The notes beneath the pieces were generated by a model that was not told the DNA's origin, ran no database searches, and was given only the letters and a program-made list of their open reading frames with translations. The position numbers and the translations under genes were made by a program. From Acidobacteriaceae bacterium (lineage in GTDB: Bacteria > Acidobacteriota > Terriglobia > Terriglobales > Acidobacteriaceae), in assembly GCA_025462785.1 (NCBI GenBank), contig JAOAPG010000449.1:1-7148 (forward strand): DNA of 7,148 nt. Reading direction: 5' to 3'. Of the stretch, positions 1 through 5,330 are shown in pieces (position 1 is the stretch's first letter; the number at the start of each line of letters is the position of its first letter).

Positions 1-2
1 AG

Positions 3-545
3 ATCGGTGTCCCACCTGAATTCTTCGCGTGGCTGACCGATCCGGCACGCAACGGTGCGGGAGCGCTGTTCGATTTCGGCTGTTACGGCGCGGACCTCAT
101 GACCTGGCTGATGAATGGGGAAGCCCCGACCACCGTCACTGCGGTCACCCAACAAATCAAGCCTGAGATTTATCCGCACGTCGATGTTGAAGCGACAATC
201 GTTCTCACCTATCCAAAAGCGCAGGCCATTCTGCAAGCCTCATGGAATTGGCCTTTCGACCGCAAAGACATGGAAGTATACGGAGCGACCGGGGAGGCGA
301 TCACAGTGCGACGAGACGACATCCGCGTGCGTCGAAGCGGAGACAATCACGAACAGCAGCAGTTTGCTCCGCCGCTGACGACGCCGTATAACGATCCCAT
401 CTCTTACTTGATCGCCGTCGTCGGAGGAGAGATCCAGCCCATCGGACTTTCGGCTCTCGATACGAATGTCACCGTGATGCGTATTCTCGATGCCGCACGA
501 GAGTCGGCAAGGACCGGCAGGACGATCAGGCTCGCGGATCGTTAA
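3..545 (+). CDS. Gfo/Idh/MocA family oxidoreductase, C-terminal part (5' end outside window)
   Basis: The frame is open from the first bases of the window to a TAA at 543-545, giving about 180 residues of the C-terminal half of an NAD(P)-dependent Gfo/Idh/MocA oxidoreductase. The family oxidises or reduces sugars and cyclitols in the cytoplasm. The diagnostic stretch is GAGALFDFGCYGADLMTWL (bases about 57-113), the helix and strand that open the alpha/beta substrate-binding domain. It is followed by beta-sheet-rich sequence with a VEATIVLTYPKAQAILQASW strand pair and a C-terminal helix, VMRILDAARESARTGR, typical of the end of these proteins. The NAD-binding Rossmann domain lies upstream of the window. 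The substrate cannot be told from this half. No frameshift or stop is seen, so the gene may be functional. It reads toward the mosaic region and ends 66 bp before the first tRNA-derived repeat. Confidence 0.85.
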   Translation: MGVPPEFFAWLTDPARNGAGALFDFGCYGADLMTWLMNGEAPTTVTAVTQQIKPEIYPHVDVEATIVLTYPKAQAILQASWNWPFDRKDMEVYGATGEAITVRRDDIRVRRSGDNHEQQQFAPPLTTPYNDPISYLIAVVGGEIQPIGLSALDTNVTVMRILDAARESARTGRTIRLADR

Positions 546-587
546 CTATTGCATCAGATAGTGCGAGGCTGCCTTTAAATGCGCCCG

Positions 588-614
588 CAATTCAGAGTTG
601 GACGGTCTGAATTG
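588..614. repeat. Perfect 9-bp inverted repeat abutting the left tRNA-derived repeat
   Basis: CAATTCAGA at 588-596 and TCTGAATTG at 606-614 are exact reverse complements separated by 9 bases. The right arm runs into the first bases of the tRNA-Ala-derived repeat at 612. It could be a hairpin, a protein-binding dyad beside an attachment core, or a weak terminator of the upstream oxidoreductase. No T-tract follows, which argues against a standard terminator. Confidence 0.5.
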
Positions 615-633
615 GTGGAGCTAGTCGGGATCG
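612..633. repeat. Left copy of tRNA-Ala 3'-end direct repeat (att-like)
   Basis: These 22 bases match 5261-5282 exactly. Read on the minus strand, 613-633 is CGATCCCGAC followed by TAGCTCCACCA, which fits tRNA positions 56-76: the 3' half of the T-arm, the acceptor strand, discriminator A73 and CCA. U70 and A73 fit alanine identity. The rest of the tRNA is absent: at 634 the sequence passes directly into aldo/keto reductase coding sequence (GGTAAGGGTTTT). Tyrosine integrases commonly use tRNA 3' ends as attachment cores, so this is probably a recombination scar. Confidence 0.75.
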
Positions 634-921
634 GTAAGGGTTTTCTCACGGGCAAGATCAACGAAGATACGAAGTTCGATAACACGGATTTCCGCAACAC
701 CGTCCCACGCTTTAACCCCGAGAACCGTAAGGCGAACCAGGCGTTGGTTGATCTGCTCGGCAAATTCGCGGAACAGAAGAAGACGACACCTGCTCAGCTT
801 GCGCTTGCTTGGCTGCTTGCAAAGAAGCCGTGGATCGTTCCGATTCCGGGCACAACCAAGCTGCATCGCCTTGAAGAAAACCTCGGAGCGGCGAACGGAA
901 GAAGAAGTGAGAAAAAACAAA
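630..921 (+). pseudogene. Aldo/keto reductase, C-terminal fragment
   Basis: The frame from 579 gives GKGFLTGKINEDTKFD, then RKANQALVDLLGKFAEQKK, then TPAQLALAWLLAKKPW and VPIPGTTKLHRLEENLGAA. This is the C-terminal third of an NADPH-dependent aldo/keto reductase, including the IPGTTKxxxLEEN segment that contacts the cofactor phosphate. The catalytic Tyr, Lys, Asp and His of the N-terminal part are missing. The homologous sequence begins exactly where the tRNA-derived repeat ends (codon for G at 633). The 3' end is also damaged: after LGAAN the expected continuation (TEEEVRK) appears in the +1 frame at about 894-915, so a short deletion has shifted the frame, and the usual last residues are lost before the cupin start. 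The frame from 579 to 1049 therefore has foreign ends. Probably non-functional. It belongs with the cupin and tautomerase genes downstream, all on the same strand. Confidence 0.85.
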
Positions 922-922
922 T

Positions 923-1318
923 ATGGAAATTAAGAGAGTTGGCACTCAACCTTCCGCCAAAGGACCCTCCGACTGGTTCACTGGCACTGTACGGATCGAT
1001 CCGCTTTTTCAAGCACCTGATCCGGCACTCGTTCAGGGCGCCAGCGTAACATTCGAGCCTGGCGCGCGGACTGCATGGCACACACATCCGCTCGGTCAGA
1101 CTCTCATCGTCACTGGGGGCTGCGGCTGGGTTCAGCGCGAAGGCGGACCTATCGAGGAGATCCGGCCCGGTGATGTGGTTTGGTTCTCGCCTGGCGAGAA
1201 GCACTGGCACGGGGCTGCACCGACAACGGCGATGACGCACATTGCCATTCAAGAAAAGAAGGACGGCAAGGTGGTTGACTGGATGGAAAAGGTCAGCGAC
1301 CAGCAATACCGCAAATAA
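923..1318 (+). CDS. Cupin, (R)-selective manganese hydroxynitrile lyase-like
   Basis: This is a complete 131-aa single-domain cupin. From memory it aligns without gaps to the hydroxynitrile lyase of Granulicella tundricola (GtHNL), which has the same length. The metal ligands sit at the same positions: H53 and H55 in AWHTHPLGQ, Q59, and H94 in GEKHWHG. Residues A40, V42, H106 and Q110, which line the GtHNL active site, are also present. GtHNL cleaves or forms cyanohydrins such as mandelonitrile in vitro with Mn(II); the physiological substrate of this family is not known, so activity on aromatic cyanohydrins is an inference. The start is supported by this alignment. Upstream is only a purine-rich GAAGAAGTGAG with a rather long gap, a weak Shine-Dalgarno. 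The gene directly follows the broken aldo/keto reductase and precedes a tautomerase start by 38 bp, suggesting an operon whose promoter is now lost. No defect is seen in the coding sequence. Confidence 0.9.
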   Translation: MEIKRVGTQPSAKGPSDWFTGTVRIDPLFQAPDPALVQGASVTFEPGARTAWHTHPLGQTLIVTGGCGWVQREGGPIEEIRPGDVVWFSPGEKHWHGAAPTTAMTHIAIQEKKDGKVVDWMEKVSDQQYRK

Positions 1319-1344
1319 ATCCGGCGACAATCAGTTAGAGAATC

Positions 1345-1350
1345 GGAGGA
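1345..1350 (+). promoter_or_regulatory. Shine-Dalgarno of the truncated tautomerase
   Basis: GGAGGA lies 6 bases before the ATG at 1357. It decides between two in-frame ATGs (1351 and 1357). The second gives Met-Pro, and this family needs Pro as the mature N-terminus, so 1357 is the likely start. Confidence 0.6.
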
Positions 1351-1356
1351 ATGAAT

Positions 1357-1390
1357 ATGCCTCACGTTATCGTGAAGCTCTGGCCCGGGC
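1357..1390 (+). pseudogene. 4-oxalocrotonate tautomerase-family protein, N-terminal stub
   Basis: The codons read MPHVIVKLWPG, the usual start of a 4-oxalocrotonate tautomerase-like enzyme in which Pro1 (after Met removal) is the catalytic base. After LWPG the expected helix with KSEEQK-type sequence is replaced by antisense sequence of a recombinase gene. Only 11-12 residues of a protein of about 60-130 remain, so it cannot be functional. The frame runs on to a stop at 1536 in unrelated sequence. The breakpoint falls in GCCCGGGC (about 1383-1390), which fits both the tautomerase and the recombinase, suggesting joining at a short microhomology. The close spacing to the cupin stop indicates the two were co-transcribed. 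Confidence 0.75.
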
Positions 1391-1690
1391 GGCGTACTGG
1401 CAGGCGTGGCGCGGGGTCTTGGTATCGATGGGCTGATCGCCGTTGTGCCAGCGATTGCCGGGAAACAGCCAGATGCTGGATTTTTTCTGCAAACGCCGCC
1501 AGTGTGCGCGGAGTTCGTCGAGCAGGATCGGACTGAGCATCAGGTCACGGCCTTGGCGACCCTTGCCGCCTTGGACGTGAATCACCATTCGTTGGCTATC
1601 GACGTCGCTGATCTTTAGGCGCGTCAACTCCGCGTTCTGCACACCGGTGGCGTAGAGGGTCATGAGGAGAGTTCGATGAAACGGAGTGAT
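1385..1690 (-). pseudogene. Tyrosine recombinase (IS91-associated type), internal fragment
   Basis: On the minus strand the frame reads PFHRTLLMTLYATGVQNAEL, then TRLKISDVDSQRMVIHVQGG, then KGRQGRDLMLSPILLDELRA, then LFPGNRWHNGDQPIDTK. This is the first part of the catalytic domain of a tyrosine recombinase of the kind found beside IS91-family transposases; that assignment is from memory. The core-binding domain upstream and the C-terminal HxLRH and Tyr region are both missing. The first catalytic arginine, expected in the TGxRxxEL motif, is Gln here (CAG in place of CGG or CGN), so it would be inactive even if complete. The beta-hairpin Lys (QGGKGR) is kept. It lies antisense between the tautomerase stub and the conjugation ATPase. 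The open frame continues to 2209, but beyond about 1690 it is only antisense of the ATPase. Confidence 0.75.
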
Positions 1691-2426
1691 CGCCAACAAA
1701 TTCGGTAAGCAGCTCGATGCCGACCACCCGATTCTCGCTGTTCGTCTTCCCGATGGCAGTCGGTTGTCGGCCATGATCCCACCCGTTGTTGGCCCCCTCG
1801 TCAACATCTGCAAATTCGGTTGCAGGAATTTCACGCTTGATGACCTTGCCATGATGGGAACGCTGCAACCAGAAATGGCGCAGACACTACTCGAAGCGGT
1901 GAGAGAACGTAGGAACGTCCTCATCTCCGGCGCTACGGGAACGGGCAAGACTACGCTGCTGAACGCTCTCGCCGGTGAAATACACCATGCAGAAAGGATC
2001 TTCTTGACAGACACCGCCGAAATACAGCTCCGGAAACCGCATGTTGTCTCTTCTGAATCGCAGTCGAACACCCACAAGCAGGAAATTTCCTTCGACACGC
2101 TCCTGAAAGCAGCGCTGCGCCATCGCCCTGACCGGATCATCCTAGGAGAGATTCGCGGTCCGGAGGCACGGACACTGCTCGACGCCATGAACACCGGACA
2201 TGAAGGCACACTGACAACGATTCATGCCAGCAGCGCCGAGGGCGCCCTGCGTCGAATCGCGGTGCTGGCGGTGCGTGCTGCAGGGCAGATGACCATACGA
2301 GATGCGGAAGAAGAGGTACGATCCGCAATCGACATTGTGGTGCAGCTATCCCGGGAGAACGGCCGCAAGGAAGTTGTCTGCCGATCCGAGTCTCTGCCGC
2401 GCCGCGATTCCATTCCGGTTTCCTAG
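1686..2426 (+). pseudogene. trbB: VirB11/TrbB-like conjugation ATPase lacking its N-terminal domain
   Basis: The frame from a GTG at 1686 encodes 246 residues of the hexameric secretion ATPase family (VirB11/TrbB/CpaF) that powers type IV secretion and conjugation at the cytoplasmic face. Homology starts in the middle of the N-terminal domain (IANKFGKQLDADHPIL and RLPDGSRLSAMIPPVV, residues 2-35). Walker A is GATGTGKTT at 82-90, the LGEIRGPEA Walker B region is near 153-161, and the His box (GHEGTLTTIHA) is at 171-181. Roughly 80-100 residues are missing compared with the usual 320-340. The Asp-box segment usually reads IEDTAE and here reads LTDTAEIQL (107-115), one residue short, with loss of the Glu. 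TIRKF-type sequence is NICKF. The last about 15 residues do not look like the family. I read it as a decayed relic of a conjugative element. The symbol is by family resemblance only. Confidence 0.75.
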
Positions 2427-2484
2427 CCTAGCGCGCCTCCAAGTCGAAATTCACTCATCCTGGTCGAAAACCGCTTCAAAATGC

Positions 2485-2504
2485 GGCCTTTTGTTGCAAA
2501 AGCC
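2485..2504. repeat. Short stem-loop after the ATPase remnant
   Basis: CTTTTG and CAAAAG pair around a TTG loop, with GG/CC extending the stem after one bulged base. It lies 60-80 bp after the ATPase stop and just before a possible promoter. It could be a weak transcription terminator, but no clear T-run follows. Confidence 0.25.
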
Positions 2505-2511
2505 ATCAAAA

Positions 2512-2539
2512 TTGACATTCTGGTATGTATTTTTACACA
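2512..2539 (+). promoter_or_regulatory. Possible sigma-70-type promoter upstream of fic
   Basis: TTGACA at 2512-2517 is a perfect -35 hexamer; a weak -10 candidate, TACACA, follows after 16 bases at 2534-2539. The region 2460-2600 is clearly more AT-rich than its flanks, as expected for a promoter of a transferred gene. The -10 match is poor, so this is only a candidate. Confidence 0.3.
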
Positions 2540-2592
2540 TGTGCTTCAATTGGAACGTTTTAATAGCAACTGGGACGATTTTGTAGTATTTT

Positions 2593-2772
2593 ATGGCAAG
2601 GCCATTGGAAGATTTATCTAGATTGAAAGCCAATTTGGAGTCTTTTCCAAAGCTTTGGGATGAATATTATGACTGGCAGCGAAAAACAGGCTATTCCCAT
2701 AGGATTGCACGCCGTAATCCAGCAACTCGACCTGAAAGTTCCTCGACCCGTGGTTCGGTCGGAATTGGCTAG
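2593..2772 (+). CDS. Possible small protein overlapping the start of fic
   Basis: An ATG at 2593 opens a 59-codon frame that overlaps the first about 100 bases of fic in another frame. Its first half (MARPLEDLSRLKANLESFPK, then LWDEYYDWQRKTGY) has the look of a real amphipathic helical protein. The second half, inside fic, is rich in Arg, Ser and Thr and looks like out-of-frame sequence. I recognise no family. It has no good Shine-Dalgarno. It could be a Fic-associated small regulator (class I Fic proteins have separate small antitoxins), a leader peptide coupled to fic translation, or chance. Against an antitoxin role, the Fic protein already carries its own inhibitory motif, and none is visible here. 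Confidence 0.25.
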   Translation: MARPLEDLSRLKANLESFPKLWDEYYDWQRKTGYSHRIARRNPATRPESSSTRGSVGIG

Positions 2773-4180
2773 TGGCACACGCAAGACCAAGATCACGCAC
2801 ACCGAAATCCTCGAACAATATCCCCGATCGTATCAACCGGCCGAAGGGATCGTTGGACAGCTCCGCTTTGCCTTGAAGTACGAGCCGCTTGATTTGGGTG
2901 TTTACAAGAACGTCTTTGCACGCATCCCTAAGACGGATGTGGAACGCTGGATACAAAGTGAGCCCAACGGGATTTTCGCCCGCCGCGCATGGTACCTGTA
3001 CGAGATGCTCACCGCGGCCACTCTCGATGTGGCGGACCTCACCTCTGGCCCGTACATAGATCTGCTCGATCAAGATTTGCATCTCGTCGGACCCGCCAAG
3101 CGCATCCGGCGGCAACGTGTTTTTGACAACCTTCTTGGGAACCCGGCGTACTGCCCGTTGATTCGGCGGACAGAAAAGCTAAATGCCGATCTCAAGAAAA
3201 ATCTGACCGAAAGGGCGCAAGCCCTGGTTTCAGGAGTTGAACCGGCGGTCCTAAAAAGAGCGATCCACTACCTTTTCACGAAGGAGACCAAGTCATCGTT
3301 TGCCATCGAGGGCGAAGCCCCAAGCAAAGACCGCACCGAACGATTTGTGAGCGCGCTGATGCGCGCGGACAAGTTCGATCCGACAAACAAACAATCATTC
3401 CTTGAGTTACAAAACATCATCGTCGATCCGCGATACGCGCAGAAAGATTGGCGAGATATCCAGGTCTATGTCGGTGAAACCTTGCCCGACTATTCCCAGG
3501 ACGTTCATTTTGTCTGTCCACGGCCACAGGATGTCTCCTCTCTGATGGCTGGCTGGATGGAACTGATGGGCCGTCTGTTGGAGGCGGACAGCGGTGTTCA
3601 TCCCGTATGTCTTGCTGCTGCCGGAGGGTTCGGGTTTGTCTTTGTGCATCCCTTTGCTGACGGAAACGGACGCATTCACCGCTTCCTCGTGCATAACGTT
3701 CTTTCCAAAATGAATTTCACACCCAAAGGAGTGCTCTTTCCGATTTCGGCGGCAATGCTCCGGGACATGGCTGCATACGACCGGGTTCTTGCGGCATTCT
3801 CCGACGCTATCCAACCGTTCATCGACTACAAAATGGACCCAGAGCGGCGCATGACGGTCTTGAACGATACCGCCGATCTGTATCGCTATTTTGACGCTAC
3901 CGTTCAGGCGGAATATCTGTTCGATTGCATTGAGGACACGATCACGCGAGACCTGAAAACGGAAATCGGATTCCTCAAGTTCTTTGATAGTGCGCTTAGG
4001 TCTGTCATGGAGATTGCGGACATGCCGAATCAACGCGCCTCACTGCTGGTAAGGCTTATCCATCAGAACAATGGCAAACTCTCAAAAGGTAAGCGCCAGC
4101 AGTTTGCGGAATTAAGCGACGACGAAATCAGGCAGATTGAGTCCGCGATTCAGATAGCAAATGAGAGCGTGCGCGAGTAG
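2660..4180 (+). CDS. Fic family protein (probable AMP transferase) with N-terminal inhibitory helix
   Basis: A complete frame of 506 residues. The Fic active site is HPFADGNGRIHR at residues 330-341, a full HPFx(D/E)GNGRxxR motif: H330 is the catalytic base, D334 binds metal, and N336, R338 and R341 bind the nucleotide phosphates. Such enzymes usually transfer AMP from ATP to a Tyr, Ser or Thr hydroxyl of a target protein. Upstream, SFAIEG at 213-218 fits the inhibitory (S/T)xxxE(G/N) motif, so E217 should hold the enzyme in an auto-inhibited class II state. The flap region is near FVCPRPQDVSSLM (284-296). Residues 1-200 match the N-terminal region of large Fic proteins (FARRAWYLYEMLT, RQRVFDNLLGNPAYCPLIRR). 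The start may be ATG 2660 or ATG 2669; GGGA upstream suits 2669 better. No frame damage is visible, in contrast with most of its neighbours. The target and role (toxin, defence or host regulation) are unknown. Confidence 0.92.
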   Translation: MNIMTGSEKQAIPIGLHAVIQQLDLKVPRPVVRSELASGTRKTKITHTEILEQYPRSYQPAEGIVGQLRFALKYEPLDLGVYKNVFARIPKTDVERWIQSEPNGIFARRAWYLYEMLTAATLDVADLTSGPYIDLLDQDLHLVGPAKRIRRQRVFDNLLGNPAYCPLIRRTEKLNADLKKNLTERAQALVSGVEPAVLKRAIHYLFTKETKSSFAIEGEAPSKDRTERFVSALMRADKFDPTNKQSFLELQNIIVDPRYAQKDWRDIQVYVGETLPDYSQDVHFVCPRPQDVSSLMAGWMELMGRLLEADSGVHPVCLAAAGGFGFVFVHPFADGNGRIHRFLVHNVLSKMNFTPKGVLFPISAAMLRDMAAYDRVLAAFSDAIQPFIDYKMDPERRMTVLNDTADLYRYFDATVQAEYLFDCIEDTITRDLKTEIGFLKFFDSALRSVMEIADMPNQRASLLVRLIHQNNGKLSKGKRQQFAELSDDEIRQIESAIQIANESVRE

Positions 4181-4186
4181 TGCATC

Positions 4187-4198
4187 GGTCAATTGACC
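4187..4198. repeat. 12-bp perfect palindrome directly after fic
   Basis: GGTCAATTGACC begins 6 bases after the fic stop codon. Perfect dyad symmetry suggests a protein-binding site or half of a composite termination structure with the hairpin at 4215-4231. Its position after the gene makes an operator for fic less likely. Confidence 0.45.
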
Positions 4199-4214
4199 TT
4201 AACTGAACCTTTAT

Positions 4215-4231
4215 GCCTCTGGACCAGAGGC
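4215..4231. repeat. 7-bp perfect stem-loop downstream of fic
   Basis: GCCTCTG and CAGAGGC form a perfect 7-bp stem with a GAC loop, 35 bases after the fic stop. It is a reasonable candidate for the fic terminator or mRNA 3'-end protection. It lacks a T-tract on the plus strand. Confidence 0.45.
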
Positions 4232-4565
4232 GAATTCTCCGTCATCCTGCGGCTTTCCCGCGGAATGCGAGTACCGATGCCGGCTTTTTCTTGATCTGTA
4301 GCGCAGCAATAATTGCGGGCAGCACGGTGGACCGGAGTTCTTTGCGAAAGACATAACGAATACAAACTGGGACTGGTGAAGAAACTTGTTCGCACCGCCC
4401 TGACGGAGTTCTCCGCGTGAAGAAATGGCGTGATCGCTGGTTCGCTAGCACCCGAGTCAGGCTCGCGCCGCAAGCTACCCTCGGGCGCGAAATCCCTATA
4501 TCGCGAGCTATAGTCTTTTAGAGCTAGAACGCGCAGGTCTCACTGCAGAACAAGCAATCGCGGCC
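4232..4565. other. Region without a recognisable gene
   Basis: This 334-bp stretch between the fic terminator-like dyads and the end of the integrase homology holds no frame I can assign. Both strands have short open frames (minus 4242-4451 is the longest plausible one, with a basic Lys-rich end), but none resembles a family I know. A near repeat, CGGAGTTCT followed by two pyrimidines and GCG, occurs around 4333 and 4404. The missing catalytic part of the integrase should lie here and does not. Confidence 0.5.
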
Positions 4566-5146
4566 GTCGCATCCACGATGCGGTGAAACTCCTCTCGCGT
4601 GAAATAGTCGGTGGGAACGCGCTTCTCTTCAGCCTTCTTCATTTTGAGGGCTGGATCTTTGTCGAGCCAATCGTTGCCGATGCAGAACTCAAAAAAGCCG
4701 ATCAGGCGTTCATGTTTGCGGAGGGTGGTATTCGGGCCATTGCCCCATTGCACGAAACTTAACCAGATTTGGAGTGGTGAGTTCTCTCAGCAGCGTGAGG
4801 CCCACGTCCTTTGCCCACGCCAGCAGGTGAACTTGAAAGAGAGTCTTGCTTTGTTCGTGGTTGACTTCGCCAAACAGCGGCCTGCTTCGTCGGCCCGGTA
4901 GGCGGCAACCGCTTCCGTAATTGAGACGGCTGGCGCGGGTTTCCGTGCGCCGGGCCGCGCCGCTTCTTCAAGCTGTCGGGCTTTGGCTTCTGCCTGCTCC
5001 CAGGTGCGCGTCTGTGCGCTGGTGCGAAGGAATTTGTGATCTTCGCTGGGAGTGCCCTGAATCCACTTGGGGCAGCGGCATCGTCGCCATGCGATGTCGC
5101 CCCGGTGCGGGCATTTCTGGGAGTGGCGGGTGTAGACGGACAGCAT
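4566..5146 (-). pseudogene. Phage-type tyrosine integrase, frameshifted and lacking the catalytic domain
   Basis: Read on the minus strand from ATG at 5146: MLSVYTRHSQKCPH, then WRRCRCPKWIQGT, which is the Cys/His-containing N-terminus typical of acidobacterial integrases, then a SITEAVAAYRAD core-binding region. The frame is lost near 4845-4856: the true continuation (LFQVHLLAWAKDVGLTLLRE, then LTTPNLVKFRA) is in another frame. It is lost again near 4748, where GNGPNTTLRKHERLIGFFEF, then CIGNDWLDKDPALKMKK and VPTDYFTREEFHRIVDAT continue in a third segment. A missing AC dinucleotide (GCAATGG for GCAACATGG) would explain the second shift. Homology stops at about 4566, just as the catalytic domain should begin, so all RHRY residues are absent. 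The start has a good AGGAG 8 bases upstream. It lies next to the right tRNA-derived repeat and is transcribed away from it, as is usual for an integrase beside its attachment site. Inactive. Confidence 0.85.
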
Positions 5147-5179
5147 CTTTTTCGCTCCTTTTAGGAGAGATGCTGTTCC
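5138..5179 (-). promoter_or_regulatory. Integrase leader hairpin that would mask the Shine-Dalgarno and start codon
   Basis: In the minus-strand mRNA, ACAGCATCT (5176-5168) can pair with AGATGCTGT (5148-5140), which contains the integrase AUG; two more G-C pairs follow after one bulged base. Directly inside, CTCCT (5167-5163) pairs with AGGAG (5159-5155), the Shine-Dalgarno, around an AAA loop. The two helices stack, with a 6-base bulge (CGAAAA) on the 3' side between the Shine-Dalgarno and the start codon. Such a fold should strongly lower translation initiation. The pairing is seen directly; the regulatory role is inferred. Confidence 0.55.
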
Positions 5180-5195
5180 GGCTGAAAACTCTCGG

Positions 5196-5214
5196 TTGTA
5201 CAAAAATTGTACAA
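5196..5214. repeat. Two TTGTACAA palindromes 11 bp apart
   Basis: TTGTACAA at 5196-5203 and 5207-5214, separated by AAA, repeat with an 11-bp period, so both face the same side of the helix. They lie between the integrase leader and the tRNA-derived core. They may be integrase arm-type sites or operators for integrase transcription. A related pair lies on the other side of the core at 5367-5387. Confidence 0.55.
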
Positions 5215-5260
5215 ACCAAATGCGACTCAGATGAAACTATTGAAAACATTGAGTCAGAAT

Positions 5261-5285
5261 TTGGTGGAGCTAGTCGGGATCGAAC
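5261..5285. repeat. Right copy of tRNA-Ala 3'-end repeat (att core)
   Basis: The first 22 bases equal 612-633. Here the match to a tRNA extends further: on the minus strand 5285-5262 reads GTTCGATCCCGAC then TAGCTCCACCA, which fits tRNA positions 53-76. Beyond 5285 no D-arm, anticodon arm or 5' acceptor strand can be found, so this is not a tRNA gene but the 3' segment carried by an element. Flanking repeats and the adjacent integrase make it the likely attachment core. Confidence 0.75.
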
Positions 5286-5330
5286 GTTGCAGCAGTGTTG
5301 AAAGCATGTAAGTTATTGATTCTCCAAAAA

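Noticed and set aside
579..1049. An intact 156-residue aldo/keto reductase
   Set aside because: The first about 17 residues come from intergenic and tRNA-derived sequence, and the last about 50 overlap the cupin in another frame.
794..1330. A 178-residue minus-strand frame
   Set aside because: It is the shadow of the cupin and aldo/keto reductase, with low-complexity composition and no family resemblance.
1367..2209. A single 280-residue minus-strand protein
   Set aside because: Only the C-terminal third is recombinase; the rest is antisense of the VirB11/TrbB gene.
3407..4033. A 208-residue minus-strand frame
   Set aside because: It is antisense to the conserved Fic domain and shows no independent family features.
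4189..4473. A small minus-strand gene downstream of fic
   Set aside because: Two overlapping frames are open, neither has a ribosome binding site or recognisable family, and the region is probably deletion debris.
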